A stretch of DNA of 23,345 bases from positions 1 through 23,345 of the forward strand of contig DAIRGS010000091.1 in assembly GCA_036794395.1 (NCBI GenBank), in the 5' to 3' direction. Shown in pieces: positions 7,526 to 14,969 of the stretch (within the stretch, counting starts at the first letter, position 1; every line of letters begins with the position of its first letter). The DNA is from DASXMX01 sp036794395 (GTDB lineage: Bacteria; Planctomycetota; Phycisphaerae; Tepidisphaerales; Tepidisphaeraceae). The translations under genes were made by a program, and so were the position numbers. The notes beneath the pieces are model-generated. The model did no database searches, had not been told where the DNA came from, and saw only the letters and a program-made list of their open reading frames with translations.

Positions 7526-8046
7526 CGAAATACCAGGTTGATCCCGATCGCATCGGCTGCTGGGGCACGAGCGCCGGCGGTCACCTAGCGGCCCTCATGG
7601 GCGTCACCGGAGACAAGCCCGAACTGGAAGGCAACGGCGGCTCCGCGGGCTTCAGCAGCCGCCTGCAGGTCGTCGTCAATTTCTGCGGCCCGACCCGGTT
7701 CGACGGCACCGCCTACATCGCCCCCGTAAAAGCGATGGCGGGCGGCACGTACGAAGAGAAGACCGACATCTACAAGCAGATGAGTCCGCTCGATAACGTC
7801 AACCCGAAGGCGCCTCCGTTCCTCTTCGTGAATGGCGGAGCGGATACGACCGTGCCGGTGTTCCACGCCGAGCGCATGATTGCGGCGCTGAAGCAGGTCA
7901 ACGTGCCGGCCGAATTGATCGTCGTCAAGAACGGCGTCCACGGCTACTCGTTCAACGCCCCGCGCGGCAGCCCGCCCGCCGACCCGTTGCCGGCCGAGGT
8001 GGACGCCGCCGTCCTGAAGTTCCTTGATGCGCACTTGAAGAAGTAG
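7526..8046 (+). pseudogene. Alpha/beta-hydrolase esterase, 5'-truncated at a palindromic repeat
   Basis: C-terminal part of a BD-FAE/acetylesterase-type alpha/beta hydrolase. The frame is open from 7486, inside the repeat, but has no start codon before the conserved stretch KYQVDPDRIGCWGTSAGG. The nucleophile Ser (codon 7570-7572, GTSAGGH), Asp (7843-7845, NGGADTTVP) and His (7939-7941, NGVHGYS) are all present, so the whole catalytic triad survives. What is lost is the N-terminal third with the oxyanion-hole region and signal peptide. An ATG at 7597 would exclude the nucleophile and is not credible. Family A repeat sequence replaces the expected codons directly before K-Y-Q, so the break lies at the repeat edge. 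The missing 5' part was not found elsewhere in the window. Residual expression would give an inactive product. Confidence 0.85.
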
Positions 8047-8051
8047 AATGA

Positions 8052-8114
8052 CTGTTCCGCTTCCTCGCGAGCGCGGGCGTCTTGCTGGCGGGACTTTCCT
8101 CTCTACCTGAATAG
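8052..8114 (+). pseudogene. Possible signal-peptide remnant
   Basis: A short frame directly after the esterase stop reads LFRFLASAGVLLAGLSSLPE and then stops. It has the shape of a Sec signal peptide but no start in frame; an ATG at 8048 is one base out of register. It may be the broken start of a gene that once followed the esterase, cut where the GH29-like cluster begins. The evidence is only hydrophobic pattern and position. Confidence 0.35.
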
Positions 8115-8120
8115 TTGGTT

Positions 8121-8150
8121 ACAAATCCGGCATGAAAAATGAGGATTTGT
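8121..8150. promoter_or_regulatory. Dyad-symmetric possible operator upstream of the GH29-like cluster
   Basis: ACAAATCC (8121-8128) and GGATTTGT (8143-8150) form a perfect 8-base inverted repeat with a 14-base AT-rich spacer, 40 bases before the first possible start of the cluster. The arrangement fits a repressor or activator site, or an RNA hairpin in the leader. No regulator gene is next to it, and the motif was not noticed elsewhere in the window. Confidence 0.4.
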
Positions 8151-8190
8151 ACATTGTTTTCCCAGGTGCTTTCCGGCAATACTTGTCGGA

Positions 8191-10119
8191 ATGACACTCC
8201 ATCCTTGCGTCCAACAGTTTTGTCCTGCAGCCCTTCACAATTGCCACAATGGCTTCACCTTGATTAAGCTGAAAAAAGCTCCCGCCTTTTTGGCATTTCT
8301 CCTGGCCTGTTCCCTCAATGGCTTGGCCGATCCAAACGCTGCTAATACCGTCATCCAGCGAGTCGTCCGCGCGGCGGAATCCCGCAATACCGTCATCGGG
8401 AAAGTTGATATCAGCGGGCCGGACAGGACGGCGCAGGTGATGGAGTGGATTTCGAGGAACCGGCAATCGATTGAGGGAAAGCGGAGCGGGCCCTTTGACT
8501 CAACCAAGCAATACGTGAGCCTGTACGCGGATAACAAGGTCTATGTGCATGTGCTGGACTGGGAAGGGAAGAACAATGTTTCACTCCCTGCGGTGATCAA
8601 CCATCCGATCGAGAAGTCGTCGCTGCTCGATGGATCGCCTGTCCGCGTGGACCAGGCTCCTTGGGGCCTCCTGATCGTGGTTCCGGAGAACCAACGTCCC
8701 AACGACATTGACACTATTGTGGTTCTGGAGTTTGCAGGCAATGTGGCCGACTTGGCGCAACCACGCATCGTTGAGGCCGAACCATCTCGCTTCATTTTGC
8801 TACAGGGGGACAGCGCCAAACTACGGGGCGGGCTACGATATAATCCGGGGCCGGACTGGATCGAGGGTTGGACAAATGTGGATGCTTCGGTAACGTGGCG
8901 AGTGCGGGTGCCGGCCACCGGCGACTACGCCTTAGCCATGACCTACTCCTGTCCGCCCGGCAACGCGGGGTCGCAGTTCGAGATTACGAGCGACAGCGGC
9001 AAAGTCGCGGGCACGACGCGGGAAACAACAGGCATGTTCGGGGGTTGGGAGAACTTTGAAAAGCGGGATCTCGATGGGAACTTGCATCTGCGCAAAGGGT
9101 TGAATTCAATCACCCTGCGCGCCATCAAATCGAAAAGCGGTGAAATCCTGCGCCTGTACGGCATGTACCTCTGCTCGCCGCAGGCGAAAGCAGCGCTCGC
9201 TGCTGTGGCCGAGCGCGCCCGCAAGGCACGCGCTTCAACCGGCTGGTTCCGCCAGGCCAAGTATGGCCTGATGGTGCATTGGGCCGCGGGGACGGCGCCG
9301 CGCACCGGAGCGTCGCCGCCGTTTTGCGATGCAGTTCAGGATTTCGACGTTCCTCGTTTTGCCGATATGGTTCAGGCGACGGGCGCCGGCTATCTCGTGT
9401 TCACGCTGGCGCACGGAATTCAGAAATTCCCCGCACCGTTCCAAACGGTAAATGCGGTGGCGCCGGACCGCACCTGCATTCGCGATCTGCCCGGCGAACT
9501 CGCTGATGCGCTCGCGCAAAGAGGCATCAAGCTGATTTTTTACTACCACCACGGAGTGGGCGATCCGGCGTGGGCGAAAGCATCCGGATTCCTGCAAGGC
9601 GACAAATCCCCGTTCTTCGCGCATGAAGCCGCGATTCTTCGGGAAGCTGGCTTGCGCTACGGCACAAAGTTGGCGGGTTGGTGGTTTGATGACCGCTATC
9701 CTTTGCAACCGTTTGAGGAGCTATACAACGCCACCAAGGCCGGCCATCCTGACCGGATCGTTGCCTGGAACAGTTGGATCTTGCCGAAGTCCACCGACTT
9801 TCAGGAATACTGGGCAGGGGAAGTGGCCGGCGCATTAACGAGGCTTCCCGAAAAAGGCTACTTCGACGGCTCCGGCCCGCAAAGCGGATTGCAGCCGCAT
9901 GTGATGATCTTCACCGACGACCCATGGATGCATACTCGACTTGATTCAGAAATTCATGCGCCGCTGTTCGGCGACCGGGAATTGGCGGATTACATAATTG
10001 ACTGCAACCGGAAAGGGGCTCCGGTGACTCTGAACATTGGCGTTTATCTCGATGGAACCGCCTCGCCCGCGACACTCAGGCAACTTGACGCGGTGCGGAA
10101 AGCCGTCCGAGGCAATTAG
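8191..10119 (+). CDS. GH29-like (alpha-L-fucosidase family) exported glycosidase, paralogue 1, with permuted C-domain at the N-terminus
   Basis: Predicted secreted glycoside hydrolase, 642 aa. A hydrophobic segment (PAFLAFLLACSLNGLA) acts as signal peptide; the ATG at 8191 gives a long leader, and a TTG at 8260 would give a normal one. Residues about 70-190 resemble the end of a classical GH29 enzyme: VMEWISRNRQSIEG, then the beta-sandwich with VYVHVLDWEGK and DTIVVLEFAGN. A carbohydrate-binding-like beta domain follows (about 200-330), then the catalytic (beta/alpha)8-type domain: WFRQAKYGLMVHW from 352, FDVPRFADMVQATGAGYLVF, RGIKLIFYYHHG, and GWWFDD with Asp500 aligned with the likely nucleophile. 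The usual GH29 HHDGF motif is replaced by AHGIQKFPAP, so the substrate may differ from simple fucosides. First of four tandem paralogues; paralogue 2 starts 42 bases after the stop. Confidence 0.78.
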   Translation: MTLHPCVQQFCPAALHNCHNGFTLIKLKKAPAFLAFLLACSLNGLADPNAANTVIQRVVRAAESRNTVIGKVDISGPDRTAQVMEWISRNRQSIEGKRSGPFDSTKQYVSLYADNKVYVHVLDWEGKNNVSLPAVINHPIEKSSLLDGSPVRVDQAPWGLLIVVPENQRPNDIDTIVVLEFAGNVADLAQPRIVEAEPSRFILLQGDSAKLRGGLRYNPGPDWIEGWTNVDASVTWRVRVPATGDYALAMTYSCPPGNAGSQFEITSDSGKVAGTTRETTGMFGGWENFEKRDLDGNLHLRKGLNSITLRAIKSKSGEILRLYGMYLCSPQAKAALAAVAERARKARASTGWFRQAKYGLMVHWAAGTAPRTGASPPFCDAVQDFDVPRFADMVQATGAGYLVFTLAHGIQKFPAPFQTVNAVAPDRTCIRDLPGELADALAQRGIKLIFYYHHGVGDPAWAKASGFLQGDKSPFFAHEAAILREAGLRYGTKLAGWWFDDRYPLQPFEELYNATKAGHPDRIVAWNSWILPKSTDFQEYWAGEVAGALTRLPEKGYFDGSGPQSGLQPHVMIFTDDPWMHTRLDSEIHAPLFGDRELADYIIDCNRKGAPVTLNIGVYLDGTASPATLRQLDAVRKAVRGN

Positions 10120-10161
10120 AAACAGAGCGAAGGAATTTGGCATATCGAAGGAGGTTTTATT

Positions 10162-11664
10162 ATGATAGAAAAAATCAGGCAGAGAGAAGGCCGGACAATA
10201 TTGGCCAGGGGATGCTTTAGGGATTCACAGGCGGCGGTCAGACTCGCACATCGCCTTCTGATCGCATTGGCGGTCGCGCTTACGGCATGCGCCAGCCGCA
10301 CTGCCCGCGGTGCGGATCCGCAATCCTATTCAACCACTACGAAGTATGCGATCCCACTCCTCGTTGTCCAGACCTCCAGCCAGCAAGGAGACATCCAGAC
10401 ACTCGCAGCCCAGAAAGTGATCAAGGGGCGAGGCGAGTTGACGTGGCAAGCCACTGTCCCCGAGACGGGCGAGTATGAAGTGATCGTTGGCTATGCGGCA
10501 CATGATGGTGATAACCCAATCGAAGTAGGGTGCGAGGGAAGCACGCTGGCGGATACGCTGCCCCAAACATCGGGCGTTTACTCAGAATCAGGGCAGTGGT
10601 ACCAGAACTCGTTTGAGCGGAGGAAAATGCCGGGGATACTCCACGTAGCAAACAAATCCGTTAAAGTCTCCCTGCGCACCCTTAATCCCACCAAAGACAA
10701 GGCACTGGTGTGTTACGCCTTGGAACTACAGCGACTGGGGGACCGAGACAAGATTGCTGCGGAAATTCGTAATGCGATCCAGTCACGTCCGAATGCCGGC
10801 TGGTTCGCTAAAATGCGTTACGGGGTGATGTTTCACTGGACATCGCAGACAGCCCCGCGCACCGGGCACATCCGTCCCTACAAAGATGCGGTGAAGGATT
10901 TTGACGTTGACGCATTTGTCCGGATGGTCGGGCAAACTGGCGCGAGCTATGTCCTATTCACCGGCAACCACGCCGAGCCTCACTTCCCCGCGCCCTTGAA
11001 GGAATGGGAGAAGGTCCACCCCGGACAGACCACGGAACGCGATTTGATCGCGGAAATCGCTGATGGATTAAACAAGCGCGGCATCAAATTCCTGCTTTAT
11101 CTGGCCACGCATACCTATGCCAAGGTGGGCAAGGCCGGGGACCAGGAGTTTGCCGATATCAATCTTAAGCTGATTACAGAGATCGGAAACAGATATGGCG
11201 ATAAGATTAGCGGATACTGGTTCGATGGCTGGTACCAGGCATTTGAGCGCTACCGCGATTTCCCATTCGAGAGTTTCTACCGGGCGAGCAAAGCAGGGAA
11301 TCCAGCGCGCCTGCTTGCCCTGAATAGCTGGCTTTATCCGATTGTCACACCATGGCAGGACTATTGGGCGTCCGAAATATATAGTGTAGGGGTGCCCCCA
11401 CAGAACCGCATCATTCAGAGCGGTCCCGGCGAAAGCCTGCAATACCATGCTCTGCTGGCACTGGAAGGGGACTGGGTGCATACCGCAGAGGACAAACCCA
11501 TCGAGGCACCCGTTCTGAGTACGCCGGCCTTGTTGTCTTTTATGGATGCATGCGCCGGCAAGGGACCGGTTACACTGAACGTGCTGATATATCAGGATGG
11601 AACCATTAGTGAGTCCTCCATGAATGTATTGCTTGCGATCAACAAGCACATGAAAGAACAATAA
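10162..11664 (+). CDS. GH29-like exported glycosidase, paralogue 2
   Basis: A 500-aa secreted glycosidase-like protein. The ATG is preceded by a strong AAGGAGG (10148-10154) seven bases upstream. The N-terminus has a long basic n-region, then LLIALAVALTACASRTARGA; LTAC fits a lipobox, so it may be a lipoprotein, but ARGA-D could be a normal cleavage site. A binding-module-like beta domain covers about 70-190 (ELTWQATVPETGEYEVIVGY). The catalytic part shows WFAKMRYGVMFHWTSQTAPR, FDVDAFVRMVGQTGASYVLF, KRGIKFLLYLATH, and GYWFDGWY with Asp355 as likely nucleophile. It ends with GPVTLNVLIYQDGTIS, the counterpart of the GH29 NVGP-DGTI stretch, and stops without the C-terminal beta-sandwich of classical enzymes. 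It resembles paralogues 1 and 3 more than 4. Substrate unknown. Confidence 0.8.
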   Translation: MIEKIRQREGRTILARGCFRDSQAAVRLAHRLLIALAVALTACASRTARGADPQSYSTTTKYAIPLLVVQTSSQQGDIQTLAAQKVIKGRGELTWQATVPETGEYEVIVGYAAHDGDNPIEVGCEGSTLADTLPQTSGVYSESGQWYQNSFERRKMPGILHVANKSVKVSLRTLNPTKDKALVCYALELQRLGDRDKIAAEIRNAIQSRPNAGWFAKMRYGVMFHWTSQTAPRTGHIRPYKDAVKDFDVDAFVRMVGQTGASYVLFTGNHAEPHFPAPLKEWEKVHPGQTTERDLIAEIADGLNKRGIKFLLYLATHTYAKVGKAGDQEFADINLKLITEIGNRYGDKISGYWFDGWYQAFERYRDFPFESFYRASKAGNPARLLALNSWLYPIVTPWQDYWASEIYSVGVPPQNRIIQSGPGESLQYHALLALEGDWVHTAEDKPIEAPVLSTPALLSFMDACAGKGPVTLNVLIYQDGTISESSMNVLLAINKHMKEQ

Positions 11665-11792
11665 ATCCAACCTCAGCGCCTCACGCTGGGCCGCGAGACC
11701 TGAACAGTTACGAAGTGGAAGCTGGAGGAAAGGCGGCGCCGGAGGCGAATGAAGCAGTTTATGACAAGACACAATTAACAATTAACAAAGAT

Positions 11793-13253
11793 ATGAGCAC
11801 AGAAAAATACGAGGGACACGCCATAGAGATAGTCAATGCCCTGAAAGCAATTCTTCCCCGCCCGCCCAGCGCGCAAAAACGGGCGGCGCGAAGAAGCAAC
11901 CTCTTAACAAAAATATTTTTGGTTGTTCTGGTTATGCCTCTTTGGGTCGCGGCGCAAATCAACATTAAAACCGATAAGGTATCCCGGCTCTTTGCTGACA
12001 AAACCACGCAATCAGAAGGATCTATCAAGATTGAAAATGGAGCAGGTATATGGACGGGCCAAAGTTCCATGACTTGGTTGGTGGATGTAAGGGAAGCGGG
12101 CAAATATAAACTCAATATTTTATACACGGTTTCCCATGCTTCGGCCGGCACAGAAATGAGCATCCAACCGGAATCGGGCGCGGAAATAAAATTCTATCTT
12201 GGGGAAACTTTCGGGCCCACTTATAAATACGAGAGGCGCGCCATTCCAGGAGAGTTATCGCTGCCCGCGGGACCACAGAAGATTCAATTGAAATCCATGG
12301 GAGCCTCGGTTGATCAACGGGTGATGGGAATTCGCGCATTGGAAATATTCCCCGTGTCGGCAGAAGCCGATATTTTGGCAAATATTAAACGGGCCAAGGC
12401 GGCCCGACCCAGCACGGACTGGATGTTAAAGGCCAAATATGGCGTGATGTTTCATTGGAACCCCCTGGCAAGGGATCAGGGCAACAACTTGGTCCCTTAT
12501 GATCAAATGGTCAGGGATTTTAATGTTCCCGCTTTTGCAAAAATGGTGGAGGAGACAGGAGCGGGTTATGTTTTGTTTACGTTCACGCATGGCGGAAGGA
12601 CGGCGCCTGCTCCTCTTGCCACTTGGCCCGGGAAAACCACGCAGCGAGATTTGATCATGGAAATCGCCGATTCCCTGAACGCCCGCGGCATTAAGTTGAT
12701 GCTTTATGAAGGTCAGCGCGCCCTAAATATCATGACAGAACTAGGGGAGAGGTATGGAGAAAAGGTTTCCGGCTATTGGTTTGACGGTGGTTGGACCACC
12801 ACTCACAACAATCCCGATTACGACTGTGAGGCATTTTACCGGGCGTGTAAAGCCGGGAACCCTAATCGCCTCATTGCTTTAAACTATTGGGTTTACCCCC
12901 AGGATACGGAATGGCAGGATTTTTGGGCAGGGGAAGTAGCAGGGTTGACTACGATGCCTTCCAGCCGTTTTGCGCCGGAAGGTCCCATAGCCGGGCTTCA
13001 AAGTCATTTGTTGATCCTGATGGAAGACAACTGGTGGATGGATTCCAACAATAAGAAAACGGCGCTGACCCGCAATCAACTCTCCCCCTACGTGTCGAAG
13101 GCGATAGAAAGAGGAGTAGCTATTACTATCAATGTGATGATTCACCCTGATGGCACTATTTTACCATCTTCTATGGAAGTGTTAAAGGGTCTCAAAGAAG
13201 ATGTTAAAAATCTACAACCGGTGTCTGCCGCTCGTGGCAGCCTGTTGAAATAA
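11793..13253 (+). CDS. GH29-like exported glycosidase, paralogue 3 (AT-richer)
   Basis: A 486-aa protein if started at the ATG at 11793 (MSTEKYEGH); a GTG at 11715 adds 26 residues. Ribosome sites are weak for both. About 45 polar residues precede the hydrophobic signal segment (LLTKIFLVVLVMPLWVAA), an unusually long leader. A binding-module-like beta domain follows (MTWLVDVREAGKYKLNILY), then the catalytic part: WMLKAKYGVMFHWNP, FNVPAFAKMVEETGAGYVLF, RGIKLMLYEGQ, and GYWFDGGW with Asp331 as likely nucleophile. The region between the central beta strands is shorter than in paralogues 1 and 4. Third positions are clearly richer in A and T than in neighbouring genes, suggesting a separate origin or acquisition. 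The gap to paralogue 2 is 128 bases, the largest in the cluster. Confidence 0.8.
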   Translation: MSTEKYEGHAIEIVNALKAILPRPPSAQKRAARRSNLLTKIFLVVLVMPLWVAAQINIKTDKVSRLFADKTTQSEGSIKIENGAGIWTGQSSMTWLVDVREAGKYKLNILYTVSHASAGTEMSIQPESGAEIKFYLGETFGPTYKYERRAIPGELSLPAGPQKIQLKSMGASVDQRVMGIRALEIFPVSAEADILANIKRAKAARPSTDWMLKAKYGVMFHWNPLARDQGNNLVPYDQMVRDFNVPAFAKMVEETGAGYVLFTFTHGGRTAPAPLATWPGKTTQRDLIMEIADSLNARGIKLMLYEGQRALNIMTELGERYGEKVSGYWFDGGWTTTHNNPDYDCEAFYRACKAGNPNRLIALNYWVYPQDTEWQDFWAGEVAGLTTMPSSRFAPEGPIAGLQSHLLILMEDNWWMDSNNKKTALTRNQLSPYVSKAIERGVAITINVMIHPDGTILPSSMEVLKGLKEDVKNLQPVSAARGSLLK

Positions 13254-13293
13254 ATTTATGCGAAACTCAATAACAAAAAACAAGAGGGTTCAA

Positions 13294-14850
13294 ATGATCA
13301 ATTCGTTGAAAAAACATTGGATGAAACCTGATTTCCAAGGCTTCATGTTTATCGCGGCCCTTTTGCTTGCGATTGCTCCCTGGACGCAAGGAGCGGCTCA
13401 ACCGGAAGGCGGGGGAATTGTGAAGACGGGGTCTTTAGTCCCGCAGAAACTGGCTGTCGTTCTCAATCCGGGCGATTTGAACTTCCTGAAAGCGCCGCTG
13501 GCCGAGTACACGGCTTCCCTGCGCGAGAGCAGCGCGCGCGGCATGTGGGTGCAGGGATGGAATACGCCGGAACAGTTTTTCCGGTGGACCATGACGGCTC
13601 CGGCGGCCGGCAGTTACGTCGTGGATGCGTTGGTCAGCGGAGAGCCTGGCGCCACCATTGAGATCATCGGCCCGCTGAACCGCCTGGAATTGACCTTACC
13701 ACCCGGCAACGACCATTGGGGGAACAACTGGAACCGCCTTCGCGTCCCGGGCGCTCTCTCGCTGCCTGCGGGCGAGAGCATCATTACGGTGCGCAGCCCG
13801 GCGCCCAAAGGCGCTGCCACCGCCAAGCTGAACGGCATGGCGCTCGTGAGCCTGGAACTCGCCACCGCCACGACCCGCGCGGACTTGGACAAGCGCGCGC
13901 GGGAGTTCCGTTCGAGCACGAAGTGGTTCTCGGATGCGAAGTATGGCGTCTTTCTACAGTGGGGCGAGTGGGGTTACCCGGAGCACGGCCCAAAGAAGAA
14001 ATGGCCGCAAATGATTGATGACTTTGATGTGGAGAAGTTCGCCGCCACCGTGCAGGAAATCGGGGCGGGTTATGTGATCTGGTCCCCCACCTGGCGCAGC
14101 CACTACTTCCCGGCGCCCATCAAAGCGGTGGACAACGTGCTGCCTGGTCGGACGTCCAAGCGCGATCTGATCGGTGACTTGATCAGCGCGCTGGGAAAGC
14201 GTGACATTAAACTGATCCTCTATTATCATTGCGGGCGCGGCGACAAGGAGTGGCAGGCGCGAGAATGGGGCGACGGCGATCCCAACAACTGGGGCATGGA
14301 CCCAACCTTCCGCAAACATTGGGGCGAAATCATCACGGAGGTCGGGCTGCGCTACGGCAAAGGACTGGCGGGCTGGCTGGATGACGAAGGCGAGTATCCG
14401 AAGCCCTACGAAGTGATCGCGCGGCAGTTGAAGGCGGGCAATCCCGACCGCATCATTTCCATCAATGACTGGGTGCGGCCCCGGCTGACGGAGTTTCAGG
14501 ATTATCAGTTTGGCGAAGGATTCACGGGGCTTAACAATGGCGCGGGAACCCGCTACCCAAACGGCCCGGAGCGCGGCGCCGCCGACGGCATCTACAAAAA
14601 AGGCCCGCACCAAGGGTTGCAGGCGCACGGCTGTTTCGTTCTGGATGGCCCGGATTGGGGAATCTCCCGGCCCGATACAACCATTCACCCGCCGCAATTC
14701 ACTAATGAGCAACTCACTTCAATGGTTGAAGAAGCCGTGGCCAGGAAGATCGCATTGAGCTTCTGCCTGCTCATGTATGAGGACGGAACGTTCTCGGAGA
14801 AGTCTCTCGAAGCAATGCGGCTGGTGAAGAAGGTCGCGCGAGGCAAGTAA
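13294..14850 (+). CDS. GH29-like exported glycosidase, paralogue 4
   Basis: A 518-aa protein from the ATG at 13294, chosen because GAGGG (13284-13288) precedes it and the resulting N-terminus (MINSLKKHW...) leads into the signal segment GFMFIAALLLAIAPWTQGA; an ATG at 13258 would add 12 residues. A binding-module-like domain (FFRWTMTAPAAGSYVVDALV) is followed by the catalytic region: WFSDAKYGVFLQWGEWG, FDVEKFAATVQEIGAGYVIW, RDIKLILYYHCG, and GWLDDEGEY with Asp363/Asp364 where the others have WFD. It also has Gln instead of His in the FLQWG motif and is the most divergent copy, so activity or specificity may differ. It ends a few bases before a large inverted repeat and converges on the gene at 14970. 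Confidence 0.8.
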   Translation: MINSLKKHWMKPDFQGFMFIAALLLAIAPWTQGAAQPEGGGIVKTGSLVPQKLAVVLNPGDLNFLKAPLAEYTASLRESSARGMWVQGWNTPEQFFRWTMTAPAAGSYVVDALVSGEPGATIEIIGPLNRLELTLPPGNDHWGNNWNRLRVPGALSLPAGESIITVRSPAPKGAATAKLNGMALVSLELATATTRADLDKRAREFRSSTKWFSDAKYGVFLQWGEWGYPEHGPKKKWPQMIDDFDVEKFAATVQEIGAGYVIWSPTWRSHYFPAPIKAVDNVLPGRTSKRDLIGDLISALGKRDIKLILYYHCGRGDKEWQAREWGDGDPNNWGMDPTFRKHWGEIITEVGLRYGKGLAGWLDDEGEYPKPYEVIARQLKAGNPDRIISINDWVRPRLTEFQDYQFGEGFTGLNNGAGTRYPNGPERGAADGIYKKGPHQGLQAHGCFVLDGPDWGISRPDTTIHPPQFTNEQLTSMVEEAVARKIALSFCLLMYEDGTFSEKSLEAMRLVKKVARGK

Positions 14851-14853
14851 ATG

Positions 14854-14967
14854 GCGGAGTGCGCCCGTCCCCGGGCGCAGCAGGGTGAAAATGCAAATAT
14901 GTCCTGGAACATCTGGCCGCGTCGAAACAGTCCGAGCTTGCTGCGCCCGAGGACGGGCGCACTCCGC
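14854..14967. repeat. Long inverted repeat (family B), between convergent genes
   Basis: Two arms of 29 bases, 14854-14882 and 14939-14967, are inverted copies differing at about one position (core GGAGTGCGCCCGTCC). They enclose 56 bases with no obvious feature. The element starts four bases after the stop codon of the last GH29-like gene and ends just before the stop of the minus-strand gene. It looks like a REP/BIME-type element and could also serve as a bidirectional transcription barrier. Confidence 0.88.
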
Positions 14968-14969
14968 TG

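Noticed and set aside
7597..8046. Esterase as an intact 149-aa gene from the ATG at 7597
   Set aside because: This start would remove the nucleophile Ser motif GTSAGG that is encoded in the same frame just upstream.
8251..8320. GFTLIKL at the start of GH29-like paralogue 1 resembling a type IV prepilin cleavage site
   Set aside because: The Glu at position 5 is absent, the following segment is an ordinary secretion signal, and the rest is a glycosidase; the translation start may even lie within this stretch.
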